64,000 bases of DNA from Dyella_A ginsengisoli (GTDB lineage Bacteria; Pseudomonadota; Gammaproteobacteria; Xanthomonadales; Rhodanobacteraceae). The notes beneath the pieces were generated by a model. The model saw nothing but the letters and a program-made list of their open reading frames with translations. It did not search any database and was not told the origin of the DNA. Positions 25,480 through 34,842 of the stretch are shown piece after piece; the stretch's first letter is position 1; the number at the start of each line of letters is the position of its first letter. The stretch is taken from the NCBI RefSeq assembly GCF_044904665.1, contig NZ_JADIKM010000001.1:1445442-1509441 (forward strand), given 5' to 3'. Made by a program: the position numbers and the translations under genes.

Positions 25480-26277
25480 GTGGATAACACCCCCGAAAAC
25501 ATGCTCAAGGAAGGCCGGCTGGACGAGGCGCTGCAGGCCCTCACCGCACAGGTGCGTGCCAACCCGGCGGATGCCAAGCGCCGGGTCTTCCTGTTCCAGC
25601 TGCTCGCGCTGCTGGGGCAGTGGGAGCGGGCCCAGAATCAGCTCACCGTCGCTGGCGAAATGGACCCGCTCAATGCCTTGATGGTCGGCGCCTACAACGT
25701 GGCGCTGGCCGGTGAACGCGAGCGCGTCGAGGTGCTGGAGGGCCGGCGTGCGCCGGTCATCATCGGCGAGCCGGCGCAGTGGGTGGCCCTGCTGCTGCAG
25801 GCGCTCAAGCTCAATGCGGAAGGTCGCCACGAGCAGGCCGCCGCGCTGCGCGAGCAGGCTTTCGAACAGGCCGAGGCCATCGGTGGCTCCATCGACGGCA
25901 CCGCGTTCGAATGGATGGCCGATGCCGATCCGCGGTTCGGCCCGTGCCTGGAAGTGATCACCAAGAGTGGCTACGCGTGGGCGCCGTTCTCGCGCATTCG
26001 CGAGCTCACCTTCGAAGCGCCGAGCGATCTGCGCGACAAGATCTGGGCGCCGGTGCAGATCACCTGGGCCAATGGCGGCCAGGCGGTCGGTTTCGTGCCC
26101 GCCCGCTACCCCGGGGCAGACCGCTCCGGTGACGGTGACATCGTGCTCGCCCGCCGCACCGACTGGCTCGACCTGGGCGACGATTTCCAGGTGGCCCAGG
26201 GGCAGCGCATGCTGGCGACCGACGCCGGCGAGTATCCGTTGCTGGATGTCCGTTCCATCACGTTCAACGCCGGCTGA
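25480..26277 (+). CDS. tagJ: T6SS accessory protein TagJ/ImpE
   Basis: A 265-residue cytoplasmic accessory protein. TagJ homologues bind the TssB N-terminus and are thought to help ClpV-driven sheath turnover. The N-terminal half is TPR-like (KEGRLDEALQALTAQVRANPAD), and the C-terminal half has SRIRELTFEAPSDLRDKIW and FVPARYPGA, characteristic of ImpE. The start is taken as GTG 25480 (MDNTPENMLKEG); the ATG at 25501 is an alternative. It precedes tssE by 13 bases, the usual tagJ-tssE neighbourhood of Imp-type (subtype 4b) systems. Confidence 0.87.
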   Translation: MDNTPENMLKEGRLDEALQALTAQVRANPADAKRRVFLFQLLALLGQWERAQNQLTVAGEMDPLNALMVGAYNVALAGERERVEVLEGRRAPVIIGEPAQWVALLLQALKLNAEGRHEQAAALREQAFEQAEAIGGSIDGTAFEWMADADPRFGPCLEVITKSGYAWAPFSRIRELTFEAPSDLRDKIWAPVQITWANGGQAVGFVPARYPGADRSGDGDIVLARRTDWLDLGDDFQVAQGQRMLATDAGEYPLLDVRSITFNAG

Positions 26278-26290
26278 TGGAACGCGTGTC

Positions 26291-26794
26291 ATGGCCGAGC
26301 TGACCACCCAGGAACGGTTGCAACCCTCGTTGCTGGACCGGCTCACCGACGACGAGCCGGGCAAGCACGACGAAAGCCGCGACAAGCGCGTGATCACCGC
26401 CAACCGCCTGCGCGAATGCGTGACCCGCGATATCGCCTGGCTGCTCAACTGCGTGAACCTGGGCGCCGACGAGGCGCTGGCCGACTATCCCGAGGTCGCC
26501 CGCTCGGTGCTCAACTTCGGCATTCCCGACCTCACCGGCACAGCCCTGGCCGGCGTCGACGCCGCCACGCTGCAGCGCCAGCTGCGCGCCGCACTGCTGG
26601 CGTTCGAGCCGCGACTCACCGCCAGTACCCTGCGTGTCACGGTGAATACCGACAGCACGCGCATGGACCGGCAGTCGCTGGTGTTCAACATCGAGTCGGA
26701 GATGTGGGCGCAGCCGATCCCGCTGAAGCTCTACCTGAAGACCGAGGTGGACCTGGAAACCGGCGCGTTCCGCGTCTCCGAAGGCTTCGGCTGA
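26291..26794 (+). CDS. tssE: T6SS baseplate protein TssE
   Basis: A 167-residue gp25-like baseplate wedge protein. It starts MAELTTQERLQPSLLDRLTDDEP, a common TssE opening, and has VARSVLNFGIPDLTG and the C-terminal LYLKTEVDLETGAFRVSEGF. The ATG at 26291 fits family length. It overlaps tssF by one base (TGATG), which suggests translational coupling. Confidence 0.92.
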   Translation: MAELTTQERLQPSLLDRLTDDEPGKHDESRDKRVITANRLRECVTRDIAWLLNCVNLGADEALADYPEVARSVLNFGIPDLTGTALAGVDAATLQRQLRAALLAFEPRLTASTLRVTVNTDSTRMDRQSLVFNIESEMWAQPIPLKLYLKTEVDLETGAFRVSEGFG

Positions 26795-28686
26795 TGAGCA
26801 TGGATCCGCGCCTGCTGCGCTACTACAACCGCGAGCTGCAGCACGTCCGCGAGATGGGCGGCGAGTTCGCGCGCGAATACCCCAAGATCGCCGGGCGGCT
26901 CGGGCTGGAAGGGTTCGAGTGTGCCGATCCCTACGTCGAGCGCCTGCTGGAAGGTTTTGCCTTCCTCGCCGCGCGCGTGCAGCTGAAGCTCGACGCGCAG
27001 TATCCGGTGTTCACCCAGCACCTGCTGGAAATGGTCTACCCGCATTACCTCGCCCCGGTACCGTCGATGGCCGTGGTGCAGCTGCAGCCCGACCTGAAGG
27101 AGGCGGCGCTGGTCACCGGCCACACGGTGCCGCGGCACACCGCGTTGCGCAGCCAGACCGGCCGCGACGATCGCACCGCCTGCGAGTACCGCACCGCCCA
27201 TGACGTCACGTTGTGGCCGCTGGAACTGTCCGAGGCCAAGTATTTCGAGACGCCCGCAGCGCTGGCGGCGGCGGGCGTGCCGATGCCCGATGGCAAGGCG
27301 GTGCGCGCCGGCCTGCGGCTCAAGTTCCGCGTCACCGCGGGTGCCCCGGCCCATGCGCTGGCGCTGGACAAGCTGCCGGTATTCATCGCCGGCGCCGACG
27401 AACTGCCCAAGCGGCTGTACGAACAGCTGCTGGGCAATGCGGTGGGCTACGTGGTGCGCGCGGCGGGCCCGTCGGGTGACATGCTCGCCACTACGTTCCC
27501 GGCCGATGCCATCCACACCCGCGGTTTCGACGACAGCGAGGCGCTGATCCCCTACACGGCGCGTTCCTTCAGCGGCTACCGGCTGCTGCAGGAATACTTC
27601 GCCTGTCCGGAGCGGTTCCTGTTTGCCGAGTTCACCGGCCTGCGTTCGGTGCTGGCACGCTCGCAGGGCAGCGAGTTCGAGATCGACGTGCTGTTCGATC
27701 GCAGCATCGCCCGCCTGCACAACGCGGTGGATGCGGGCAACTTCCGGCTGTTCTGCACGCCGGCGATCAACCTGTTCCAGCGCCGTGCCGACCGCATCCA
27801 CCTGCAGGCCGGCAAGACCGAGTACCACGTGCTGGCCGACCGCACGCGGCCGATGGATTTCGAGATTCACTCGGTCAGCGAGGTGGAGGGCTTCGGCGAC
27901 CGGCAGGAGCCGGAACTGCGCTTCCAGCCGTTCTACGGCTGCGACGAGCGCACCTGGCACAGCGGCACCGCGGCGTTCTATACGGTGCGCCGCGAGCCGC
28001 GCCTGCTCTCCGCCCGCCAGCAGCTGCACGGGGCGCGCTCGAGCTACATCGGCAACGAGCTGTTCATTTCGCTGGTGGACGCGCGCGATGCGCCGTTCTC
28101 CACCTCGCTGCGCCAGATCGGCATGCAGCTGTTGTGCACCAACCGCGACCTCCCGCTGCAGATGCCGGTGGGCAAGGGCGCCACGGACTTCACCATGGAG
28201 GCCGGCGCGCCGGTGCAGGCGATCCGCTGCGTGGCCGGGCCGACCAAGCCGCGCGCGCCCACCGCCACCGGCGAGACCGCGTGGCGACTGCTCAGCCACC
28301 TGCAGCTCAACTACGCCTCGCTGCTCGGCGAAGGCGGCGAGCAGGGTGCCGCGGCGCTGCGCGAGATGCTCACGCTGTACTGCGACGAGTTCGACTCGGG
28401 CGCGCGGCGGCAGATCGAGGGCGTCAAGGCGGTCGGCACCACGCCGATCGTGCGGCGCATCCCGGTGCCCGGCCCGATCAGCTTCGGGCGCGGGCTGGAG
28501 GTCACGCTCACCTGCGACGACGGCGCCTTCGAGGGCACCGGCGCCTTCCTGCTCGGCTCGGTCATGCAGCACTTCTTTGCGCGCTATGTCTCGGTCAATT
28601 CGTTCACCGAGACGGTGCTGCGCACCCTGGAACGCAACGAGGTGGCCCGATGGCCGGCACAGCTGGGCAAGCGCCAGATCCTGTAG
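26794..28686 (+). CDS. tssF: T6SS baseplate protein TssF
   Basis: A 630-residue baseplate wedge protein. It begins MSMDPRLLRYYNRELQHVRE with GEFAREYPKIAGRLGLEG, the standard TssF opening, and later has YPHYLAPVPSMAV and FGRGLEVTLTCDDGAFEGTG. It interacts with TssG and TssE in the family. The ATG at 26794 overlaps the tssE stop, and the 3' end overlaps tssG by 37 bases. Confidence 0.94.
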   Translation: MSMDPRLLRYYNRELQHVREMGGEFAREYPKIAGRLGLEGFECADPYVERLLEGFAFLAARVQLKLDAQYPVFTQHLLEMVYPHYLAPVPSMAVVQLQPDLKEAALVTGHTVPRHTALRSQTGRDDRTACEYRTAHDVTLWPLELSEAKYFETPAALAAAGVPMPDGKAVRAGLRLKFRVTAGAPAHALALDKLPVFIAGADELPKRLYEQLLGNAVGYVVRAAGPSGDMLATTFPADAIHTRGFDDSEALIPYTARSFSGYRLLQEYFACPERFLFAEFTGLRSVLARSQGSEFEIDVLFDRSIARLHNAVDAGNFRLFCTPAINLFQRRADRIHLQAGKTEYHVLADRTRPMDFEIHSVSEVEGFGDRQEPELRFQPFYGCDERTWHSGTAAFYTVRREPRLLSARQQLHGARSSYIGNELFISLVDARDAPFSTSLRQIGMQLLCTNRDLPLQMPVGKGATDFTMEAGAPVQAIRCVAGPTKPRAPTATGETAWRLLSHLQLNYASLLGEGGEQGAAALREMLTLYCDEFDSGARRQIEGVKAVGTTPIVRRIPVPGPISFGRGLEVTLTCDDGAFEGTGAFLLGSVMQHFFARYVSVNSFTETVLRTLERNEVARWPAQLGKRQIL

Positions 28687-29672
28687 CGCTGCTCGACGCG
28701 CTGCACGAGCACCCGGAGCGGTTCGACTTTTTCGACGCGGTCCGGCGGATCGAGTGCGCGTATCCGCAGCATCCGCGCCTGGGCGAGTCGACCAAGCCGT
28801 CGGAGGATCCGGTGCGGCTGTGCCACACGCCGTCGCTGGCGTTCGCGCCGAGCATGCTCGATCGCGTCGAGAAGGCCGCGGACGGCAAGCCGGCACGCCT
28901 GCACGGGCTGTTCTTCGGCCTGTTCGGCCCCAACGCCGCGCTGCCGCTGCACCTTACCGAGTACGCGCTCGACCGGCAGATCAACGCGCGCGACAAGACC
29001 TTCACCGCGTTCGCCGACATCTTCCATCACCGGATGATGAGCCTGTTCTACCGCGCCTGGGCCGATGCGCAGCCGACGGTGCAATACGACCGACCCAAAC
29101 AGGATCGTTTCGGCACCTACGTCGGCGCGCTGGTCGGCCTGGCCACGCCGCACGTGACCGATCGCGATGCGCTGCCGGACCGCTTCAAGCGCTTCTTCGC
29201 CGGGCGCCTGCTGCAGCAGGCGCGCAATGCCGAGGGGCTGCAGACGCTGCTGCAGGATTTTTTCCGCATCCCGGTGCGGGTGGTCGAATTCGTCGCCGAA
29301 TGGATGCGCCTGCCGAACGAGGCGCATCTTCGGCTCGGCGGTTCGGCGCAGATGGCTTCGCTGGGGCGCACTGCCGTGCTGGGCGAATTCGTGTGGGGCG
29401 CGCAGCAGCGCTTTCGCCTGCGGATCGGACCGCTGGACAGCGTGCAGTTCCACCACTTCCTGCCTGGCGGCGAAGCGCTCGACCAGCTGGTTGCCGCGGT
29501 GAAGACCTATGCCGGCGAGGAAAAGGCCTGGGACGTGCAGCTGGTGCTGCGCCGGGACGAGATTCCCGCCACCCGGCTGGGCCAGGCCGGTCGCATGGGC
29601 CTGACCACCTGGATGGGCCAGCCGCGCCGCTCTACCGATGCCGACGACGTCGTGCTCCGGCCCACCGGATGA
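28650..29672 (+). CDS. tssG: T6SS baseplate protein TssG
   Basis: A 340-residue baseplate wedge protein that partners TssF. It has HEHPERFDFFDAVRRIECAYP near the N-terminus, FFGLFGPNAALPLHLTEYA, FHHRMMSLFYRAWA and WMGQPRRSTDADDVVLRP at the end, all typical. The ATG at 28650 lies inside tssF with an ACGAGG ribosome site, giving a 37-base overlap. A 98-base gap separates it from tssH. Confidence 0.93.
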   Translation: MAGTAGQAPDPVALLDALHEHPERFDFFDAVRRIECAYPQHPRLGESTKPSEDPVRLCHTPSLAFAPSMLDRVEKAADGKPARLHGLFFGLFGPNAALPLHLTEYALDRQINARDKTFTAFADIFHHRMMSLFYRAWADAQPTVQYDRPKQDRFGTYVGALVGLATPHVTDRDALPDRFKRFFAGRLLQQARNAEGLQTLLQDFFRIPVRVVEFVAEWMRLPNEAHLRLGGSAQMASLGRTAVLGEFVWGAQQRFRLRIGPLDSVQFHHFLPGGEALDQLVAAVKTYAGEEKAWDVQLVLRRDEIPATRLGQAGRMGLTTWMGQPRRSTDADDVVLRPTG

Positions 29673-29770
29673 ACTCGATGCCGCGCCCTTCGCTTCATCC
29701 CACCCATTCGATCCACGCCCGCGCCTTGTGCGTGGGAGTCACCCGCTAACGTCGCAAGGATTCCAGCACC

Positions 29771-32506
29771 ATGGCAGACATCAGCCGCAGCGCCCTGTTC
29801 GGCAAGCTCAACAAACTCGCCTACCGCGGCATCGAAAGTGCCACCGTGTTCTGCAAGCTCCGGGGCAACCCGTACATCGAGCTGGTGCACTGGATCCACC
29901 AGATCCTGCAGCTGCAGGACTCGGACCTGCACCACATCATCAAGCAGTTCAACCTCAACCCCTCCAACCTGGTGCGCGACGTCACCGACGCGCTGGACCG
30001 CCTGCCGCGCGGCTCCAGCAGCATCTCGGACATCTCCAGCAACGTGGAGGAGGCGGTGGAGCGCGCCTGGGTGTTCGCCACGCTGATGTTCGGCGAGGCG
30101 CAGGTGCGCACCGGCTACCTCGTCGTCGGCATCCTGCAGACGCGCAGCCTGCGCAACGTGCTGGTGGGCATCTCCAAGGAGTTCGAGAAGATCAAGCTGG
30201 AGACGTTGACCGATCAGTTCGCCGAAGTGGTCGGCGGCTCGCCCGAGGACAACCAGACCGCGTCGGACGGCTTCAAGATGGGCGGCGCCGTGCCCGGCGA
30301 GGCCAGCGGTGCGATGGGTCCGGCACAGATGGGCAAGCAGGAGGCGCTCAAGCAGTTCACGGTGGATCTCACCGAACAGGCGCGCAGCGGCAAGATCGAC
30401 CCCATCGTCGGGCGCGACGAGGAGATCCGCCAGGTGGTGGACATCCTCATGCGCCGCCGCCAGAACAATCCGATGCTGGTCGGCGAGGCCGGCGTAGGCA
30501 AGACCGCGGTGGTCGAGGGTTTCGCGCTGCGCATCGTCGCCGGCGACGTGCCGCCGATGCTCAAGGACGTGGAGCTGCGCACGCTCGACGTCGGCCTGCT
30601 GCAGGCCGGCGCCAGCATGAAGGGCGAGTTCGAGAACCGCCTGCGCCAGGTGATCGAGGAAGTGCAGTCCAGCCCGAAGCCGATCATCCTGTTCATCGAC
30701 GAGGCGCACACGCTGGTGGGCGCGGGCGGGGCAGCCGGCACCGGCGACGCGGCCAACCTGCTCAAGCCCGCGCTGGCGCGCGGCAACCTGCGTACCGTCG
30801 GCGCCACCACCTGGGCCGAGTACAAGAAGCACATCGAGAAAGACCCCGCGCTCACCCGCCGCTTCCAGACCGTGCAGGTCGACGAGCCCAGCGAGGAGAA
30901 GGGCATCCTGATGATGCGCGGCGTCGCCAGCGTGATGGAGAAGCACCATCGCGTGCAGATCCTGGACGAGGCGCTGGAGGCGGCGGTGAAGCTGTCGCAC
31001 CGCTACATCCCCGCGCGCCAGCTGCCGGACAAGGCGGTGAGCCTGCTCGACACCGCCTGCGCCCGTGTGGCGATCAGCCAGCACGCAGTGCCGCCGGAAG
31101 TGGACGACACCCGCAAGCGCATCCAGGCGCTGGAAACCGAACTGGCGATCATCGCCCGCGAGAAGACCGTGGGCGTGAACGTGGCCGAGCGCGAGGCCGC
31201 GGCCAGCGAGAAGCTGGCCACGCAGAAGGCAAGGCTGGAGAAACTCGAGGCGGACTGGCAGGCGGAGAAGGCGCTGGTCGAGCAAATCCTCGCGATCCGC
31301 GCCAGGCTGCGCGGCGACGCCGCGCCGGTGGAAGGCACCGGCAGCTCGCTCGAGGCCGGTGCCAATGCCGAGGCCGTCGCCGAAGCGGTCGCCACCCCGG
31401 CCGCATTCGACGAGGCCGCCCGCGCCGCCGCGCTCGACGAGCTGCGCGGCCTGCAGTCGCAGCTGGCCGAGCTGCAGGGCGACAGCCCGCTGATCCTGCC
31501 CACCGTGGACTACGTCGCCGTGGGCGCGGTGGTCTCCGACTGGACCGGCATCCCGGTCGGCCGCATGGTCAAGAGCGAGCTGGAAACCGTGATGAACCTG
31601 GCCAGCCTGATGGCGCAGCGCGTGATCGGTCAGGACCACGCGATGGAGATGATCGCCAAGCGCATCCAGACCTCGCGCGCCGGGCTGGACAACCCGAACA
31701 AGCCGATCGGCGTGTTCATGCTCGCCGGCACCTCCGGCGTGGGCAAGACCGAGACCGCGCTGGCGCTGGCCGAGGCGCTGTATGGCGGCGAGCAGAACGT
31801 CATCACCATCAACATGAGCGAGTTCCAGGAGGCGCACACCGTCTCCACGCTCAAGGGCGCGCCCCCCGGTTACGTCGGCTACGGCGAGGGCGGCGTGCTG
31901 ACCGAGGCGGTGCGTCGCAAGCCGTACTCGGTGGTGCTGCTGGACGAGGTGGAGAAGGCCCACCCGGACGTGCACGAGATCTTCTTCCAGGTGTTCGACA
32001 AGGGCGTGATGGAGGACGGCGAGGGCCGCCAGATCGACTTCAAGAACACCCTGATCCTGCTCACCACCAACGCCGGCACCGACATGATCGCCGGCCTGTG
32101 CAAGGACCCGGAGCTGATGCCCGAACCCGACGGCATCGCCAAGGCGCTGCGCGAGCCGCTGTTGAAGATCTTCCCGCCGGCGCTGCTCGGTCGCCTGGTC
32201 ACCATCCCGTACTACCCGCTCAGCCCCGAGATGCTCGGCCAGATCGTCAAGCTGCAGCTGAACCGCATCAAGAAGCGCATCGAGGGCCGCTACAAGATCC
32301 CGTTCGAGTACGGCGACGACGTGGTCAAGCTGGTGGTCGAGCGCTGCACCGAGAGCGAATCGGGCGGCCGCATGATCGACGCCATCCTGACCAACTCGAT
32401 GCTGCCGGACATCAGCCGCGAGTTCCTCAACCGGATGATCGACGGCAAGCCGATCGAGCGCGCCAGCGTGGGCGTGAAGGACGGGGAATTCAGTTACGCG
32501 TTCTGA
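29771..32506 (+). CDS. tssH: T6SS sheath-recycling AAA+ ATPase TssH/ClpV
   Basis: A 911-residue hexameric unfoldase that disassembles contracted TssBC sheaths. The Clp N-domain spans about 10-160. AAA1 has Walker A GEAGVGKT near 238 and ILFIDEAHTLVGAGG. A coiled middle region covers about 440-560. AAA2 has Walker A GTSGVGKT near 653, VLLDEVEKAHPDV and the ClpV-type C-terminus. It closes the first tss block and is followed by the cargo-like region, which may be transcribed with it. Confidence 0.95.
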   Translation: MADISRSALFGKLNKLAYRGIESATVFCKLRGNPYIELVHWIHQILQLQDSDLHHIIKQFNLNPSNLVRDVTDALDRLPRGSSSISDISSNVEEAVERAWVFATLMFGEAQVRTGYLVVGILQTRSLRNVLVGISKEFEKIKLETLTDQFAEVVGGSPEDNQTASDGFKMGGAVPGEASGAMGPAQMGKQEALKQFTVDLTEQARSGKIDPIVGRDEEIRQVVDILMRRRQNNPMLVGEAGVGKTAVVEGFALRIVAGDVPPMLKDVELRTLDVGLLQAGASMKGEFENRLRQVIEEVQSSPKPIILFIDEAHTLVGAGGAAGTGDAANLLKPALARGNLRTVGATTWAEYKKHIEKDPALTRRFQTVQVDEPSEEKGILMMRGVASVMEKHHRVQILDEALEAAVKLSHRYIPARQLPDKAVSLLDTACARVAISQHAVPPEVDDTRKRIQALETELAIIAREKTVGVNVAEREAAASEKLATQKARLEKLEADWQAEKALVEQILAIRARLRGDAAPVEGTGSSLEAGANAEAVAEAVATPAAFDEAARAAALDELRGLQSQLAELQGDSPLILPTVDYVAVGAVVSDWTGIPVGRMVKSELETVMNLASLMAQRVIGQDHAMEMIAKRIQTSRAGLDNPNKPIGVFMLAGTSGVGKTETALALAEALYGGEQNVITINMSEFQEAHTVSTLKGAPPGYVGYGEGGVLTEAVRRKPYSVVLLDEVEKAHPDVHEIFFQVFDKGVMEDGEGRQIDFKNTLILLTTNAGTDMIAGLCKDPELMPEPDGIAKALREPLLKIFPPALLGRLVTIPYYPLSPEMLGQIVKLQLNRIKKRIEGRYKIPFEYGDDVVKLVVERCTESESGGRMIDAILTNSMLPDISREFLNRMIDGKPIERASVGVKDGEFSYAF

Positions 32507-32633
32507 CCCGCCTGGTGCTTTGGGTAGGGGTAGCGGTCCGGAGGCGCTGTGACTGCAGCGTCCGCGGCGCCGCCCCTTGTCGGCGGCAGCGGGCCATGGC
32601 GACCGCCATCGAGTTCGTCCAGGAGAAGAAGCT

Positions 32634-33080
32634 ATGCGACTCAACGAGGGCCAGACGGGTGCCTGCCACGCAGGCGGCGAGGACATCGTCTACCCGGAAA
32701 TCAATACCTGCATGACCCTGACCGTCGTCTACAAGGACCCGGCGTACGTCATCGGGCGGCATTTTTCCCGGCCGGTGCAGGGGATGAAGAGCGTGGCGCC
32801 GCTCGAGGTCGTGCAGAACATGCGCTCCAAGCAGGCGCTGATCGGGACGGTCTCGGCGATCTACCTGATCGGTGCGCGGAACGTCTGGGACGGCACGACG
32901 ATTGCGCCGATATACGGGTTCATCGGCGAGCTGGACGAGGAGTTCGGGAAGCTGCAGGAATTCGATACCACCACCTGGAACAGCGTGAACATCAAGTTCG
33001 GGTATCTCGGCGACATCGTGGTGGCGCCGACGGCGAGCGGACGGATAGGCACCGGGCAACCACCCACCCGCTGGTCGTGA
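32634..33080 (+). CDS. CheD/CNF-fold-like protein, candidate T6SS effector
   Basis: A 148-residue protein I do not recognise by family name. Cys26 sits in a hydrophobic strand (YPEINTCMTLTVVYKD) and His43 follows 17 residues later in GRHFS. Cys-His pairs 15-17 residues apart in this setting are the catalytic feature of the CheD and CNF1/BLF1 glutamine-deamidase fold. A similar pattern (YPGIAQC...TH) occurs in the frameshifted gene at 37590. The ATG at 32634 has a GGAGAAG ribosome site. It is the first gene after tssH, in a run of toxin-like genes. The alternatives are an immunity or adaptor protein. The deamidase reading is inference. Confidence 0.6.
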   Translation: MRLNEGQTGACHAGGEDIVYPEINTCMTLTVVYKDPAYVIGRHFSRPVQGMKSVAPLEVVQNMRSKQALIGTVSAIYLIGARNVWDGTTIAPIYGFIGELDEEFGKLQEFDTTTWNSVNIKFGYLGDIVVAPTASGRIGTGQPPTRWS

Positions 33081-33152
33081 CGCGACAGCCAGCGGTCGAA
33101 CGCGTCCCCGGCGCGAGCCGTCCAAGATCGGACGCATGAAAGGAACAAGGCC

Positions 33153-33806
33153 ATGGCCAACTACAAGTGCAAGAACGACAAATGCAACGAGGTAGTCACC
33201 GCAACAAAGAAGCCGGGCAAGTGCACGAAGTGCGGGAAGAACAAAGGGTGGGACCTGGTAGTAACGGCCACCACCACCGGACGCGACACCTCCGACGTGC
33301 CCGAATGGGACAACGCGGCGACCACCGCGCTGACGGCGGCCAACCTGGTCACCGGTAGCGCGCTTTCCACGCTGGGTGGCCAGCACGGTCTACCGAACGC
33401 TGCCTGCCTGGGGGCGGTGTACGACGCCATTGAGGTGCCGGCCGGCGGCAGCGATCGCAACGCGATCTACTTCAACGCCTTCAGCGCCAACTACGACAAC
33501 GACACCAGCAAGCTGGCCAAGACCGATCTGGCCGCCAACGCGCCGTTCGCGATCAACAGCACCGCCTCGCACTGCGCCGAACGCGCCTTGTGGAAGAGCA
33601 TCTCCGGCAGCCTGACCGGCGTGACCCTGCTGGGCATCGGGCAGACGACACGCCCCTGTCTGCTGTGCTGCGCTCGCTACCGTGCGCTGGCGGCCAGCAA
33701 GAACATCACCATCCTCATCTACTTCGACAAGAAGTACGACAGCCTGCCTGGCAATACCTGGCTGCTGTTTCCGGCGACCGCCGGGACGGCGATGTACACG
33801 AGCTGA
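33153..33806 (+). CDS. Cytidine-deaminase-fold protein with N-terminal zinc ribbon, candidate effector
   Basis: A 217-residue protein. Residues 6-27 form a zinc-ribbon-like unit (C6-x4-C11, C24-x2-C27). The C-terminal half carries the cytidine-deaminase zinc signature: SHCAERALW with Cys141-Ala-Glu143, and RPCLLCC with Pro168-Cys169-x2-Cys172. The order, spacing and CAERAL sequence resemble tetrameric cytidine deaminases. The 100 residues between are unusual and poorly conserved-looking, so a housekeeping role is unlikely. It follows the CheD-like gene and precedes a nuclease-like gene within the T6SS locus, which suggests a secreted nucleoside or nucleic-acid deaminase. The substrate is unknown. 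Confidence 0.72.
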   Translation: MANYKCKNDKCNEVVTATKKPGKCTKCGKNKGWDLVVTATTTGRDTSDVPEWDNAATTALTAANLVTGSALSTLGGQHGLPNAACLGAVYDAIEVPAGGSDRNAIYFNAFSANYDNDTSKLAKTDLAANAPFAINSTASHCAERALWKSISGSLTGVTLLGIGQTTRPCLLCCARYRALAASKNITILIYFDKKYDSLPGNTWLLFPATAGTAMYTS

Positions 33807-33862
33807 CGAGGCGTCGCAGCGAGCCGCTCATCCAACGCCCCGAACACGCAAGGACGCCCGTC

Positions 33863-34564
33863 ATGTGCACACCCGTTTTCACCAAATCCGCTCTCAGCCG
33901 CACCTGGGTCAACAAGGTCACCGCCACCGTGGTGACCAAGGCCACCGTGGTGTTGAACTCGACCAACCTGGGTGGCGGCAGCGGGCCCAGCAATCTGATC
34001 AATCCCCCCGGCTGGCTCGACGGCAGCTGTCCGGCCCATCACAACCGCGGGCACCTGATTGGCAACGCGCTGGGCGGCAAGGGCGACGATGCCGACAATC
34101 TGGTGACGCTGACCTCGGGCACCAATCACCCCTTCATGTACGAGTTCGAGGACGCGGTGAAGCGCTTCGTGCTGGCCCATCCCGGTGTCGACTTCCAGTA
34201 CGAGGTCGAGTGCAACTACGACAAGGAGAACTACACCGCACTGACCGGCTACGACATTCCCGGCGCCAGCGGCAATCCGTTCTGCCTGTTCCCGGCACCG
34301 GCCTTTCTCACGCTGTCGTTGAAGAAGAACCAGGTGCTGCAATCGCTGCAGACCATCAGCGGCTACCTGCCCAAGCCGCCGCCGGATCTGGGGACGCTGG
34401 CGGCCGTCACGTCGCTGCGCATCCCCAATGGCGGTTACAAGCTCTATTCCGGTGCCACGCATACGCTCAGCAATTGCGCCTCGGTCGCCACCGATCCGTC
34501 CAACAACGCAGGTCTGAAGCTGGCGGCGAAGAACTACGCCAAGGCGTTGGGTCATGTGAGTTGA
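33863..34564 (+). CDS. DNA/RNA non-specific endonuclease-like protein, candidate effector
   Basis: A 233-residue protein with the beta-beta-alpha-metal nuclease signature: HHNRGHLIGNALGGKGDDADNL, in which His64 is the expected general base and Asn79 a metal ligand, followed by the usual TNHPFMYEFEDAV segment. This matches the Endonuclease_NS_2 type found in polymorphic toxins. The first D of the DRGH form is replaced by Asn61, which is tolerated in such families. No signal peptide is present. The ATG at 33863 was chosen because upstream sequence in frame is a shadow of the previous gene. No obvious immunity gene follows; 278 bases without a clear gene come next. Confidence 0.72.
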   Translation: MCTPVFTKSALSRTWVNKVTATVVTKATVVLNSTNLGGGSGPSNLINPPGWLDGSCPAHHNRGHLIGNALGGKGDDADNLVTLTSGTNHPFMYEFEDAVKRFVLAHPGVDFQYEVECNYDKENYTALTGYDIPGASGNPFCLFPAPAFLTLSLKKNQVLQSLQTISGYLPKPPPDLGTLAAVTSLRIPNGGYKLYSGATHTLSNCASVATDPSNNAGLKLAAKNYAKALGHVS

Positions 34565-34842
34565 GCATTTCGGAGCGCTGGATAGGGATGCGCAGGCATG
34601 GCTCTGGCTGGGGCAGTGCTGCTTTTCAACAAATGGCGTCGATGCGGCCCGCTACCGCGCCAGCCTGATTCTGGCGCTGCGGGTGTACAGCACCGGGGTG
34701 ATGGCCGCATTCGCAACAGGCCAATGTTTTTTTCCCGCTGGCAAGTCAGGCGGTCGGTCAGCGTGGCATGCGGATGGATCGGGCCTGTCGTCGACTCGCC
34801 CGGAATGTTGTCAAGGTTGATGAAGGGCAAAGGAGGGATCGA

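Noticed and set aside
34565..34842. A gene in the gap after the nuclease-like gene, possibly immunity
   Set aside because: Only short frames without ribosome sites or hydrophobic or conserved features were seen; nothing supports a gene.
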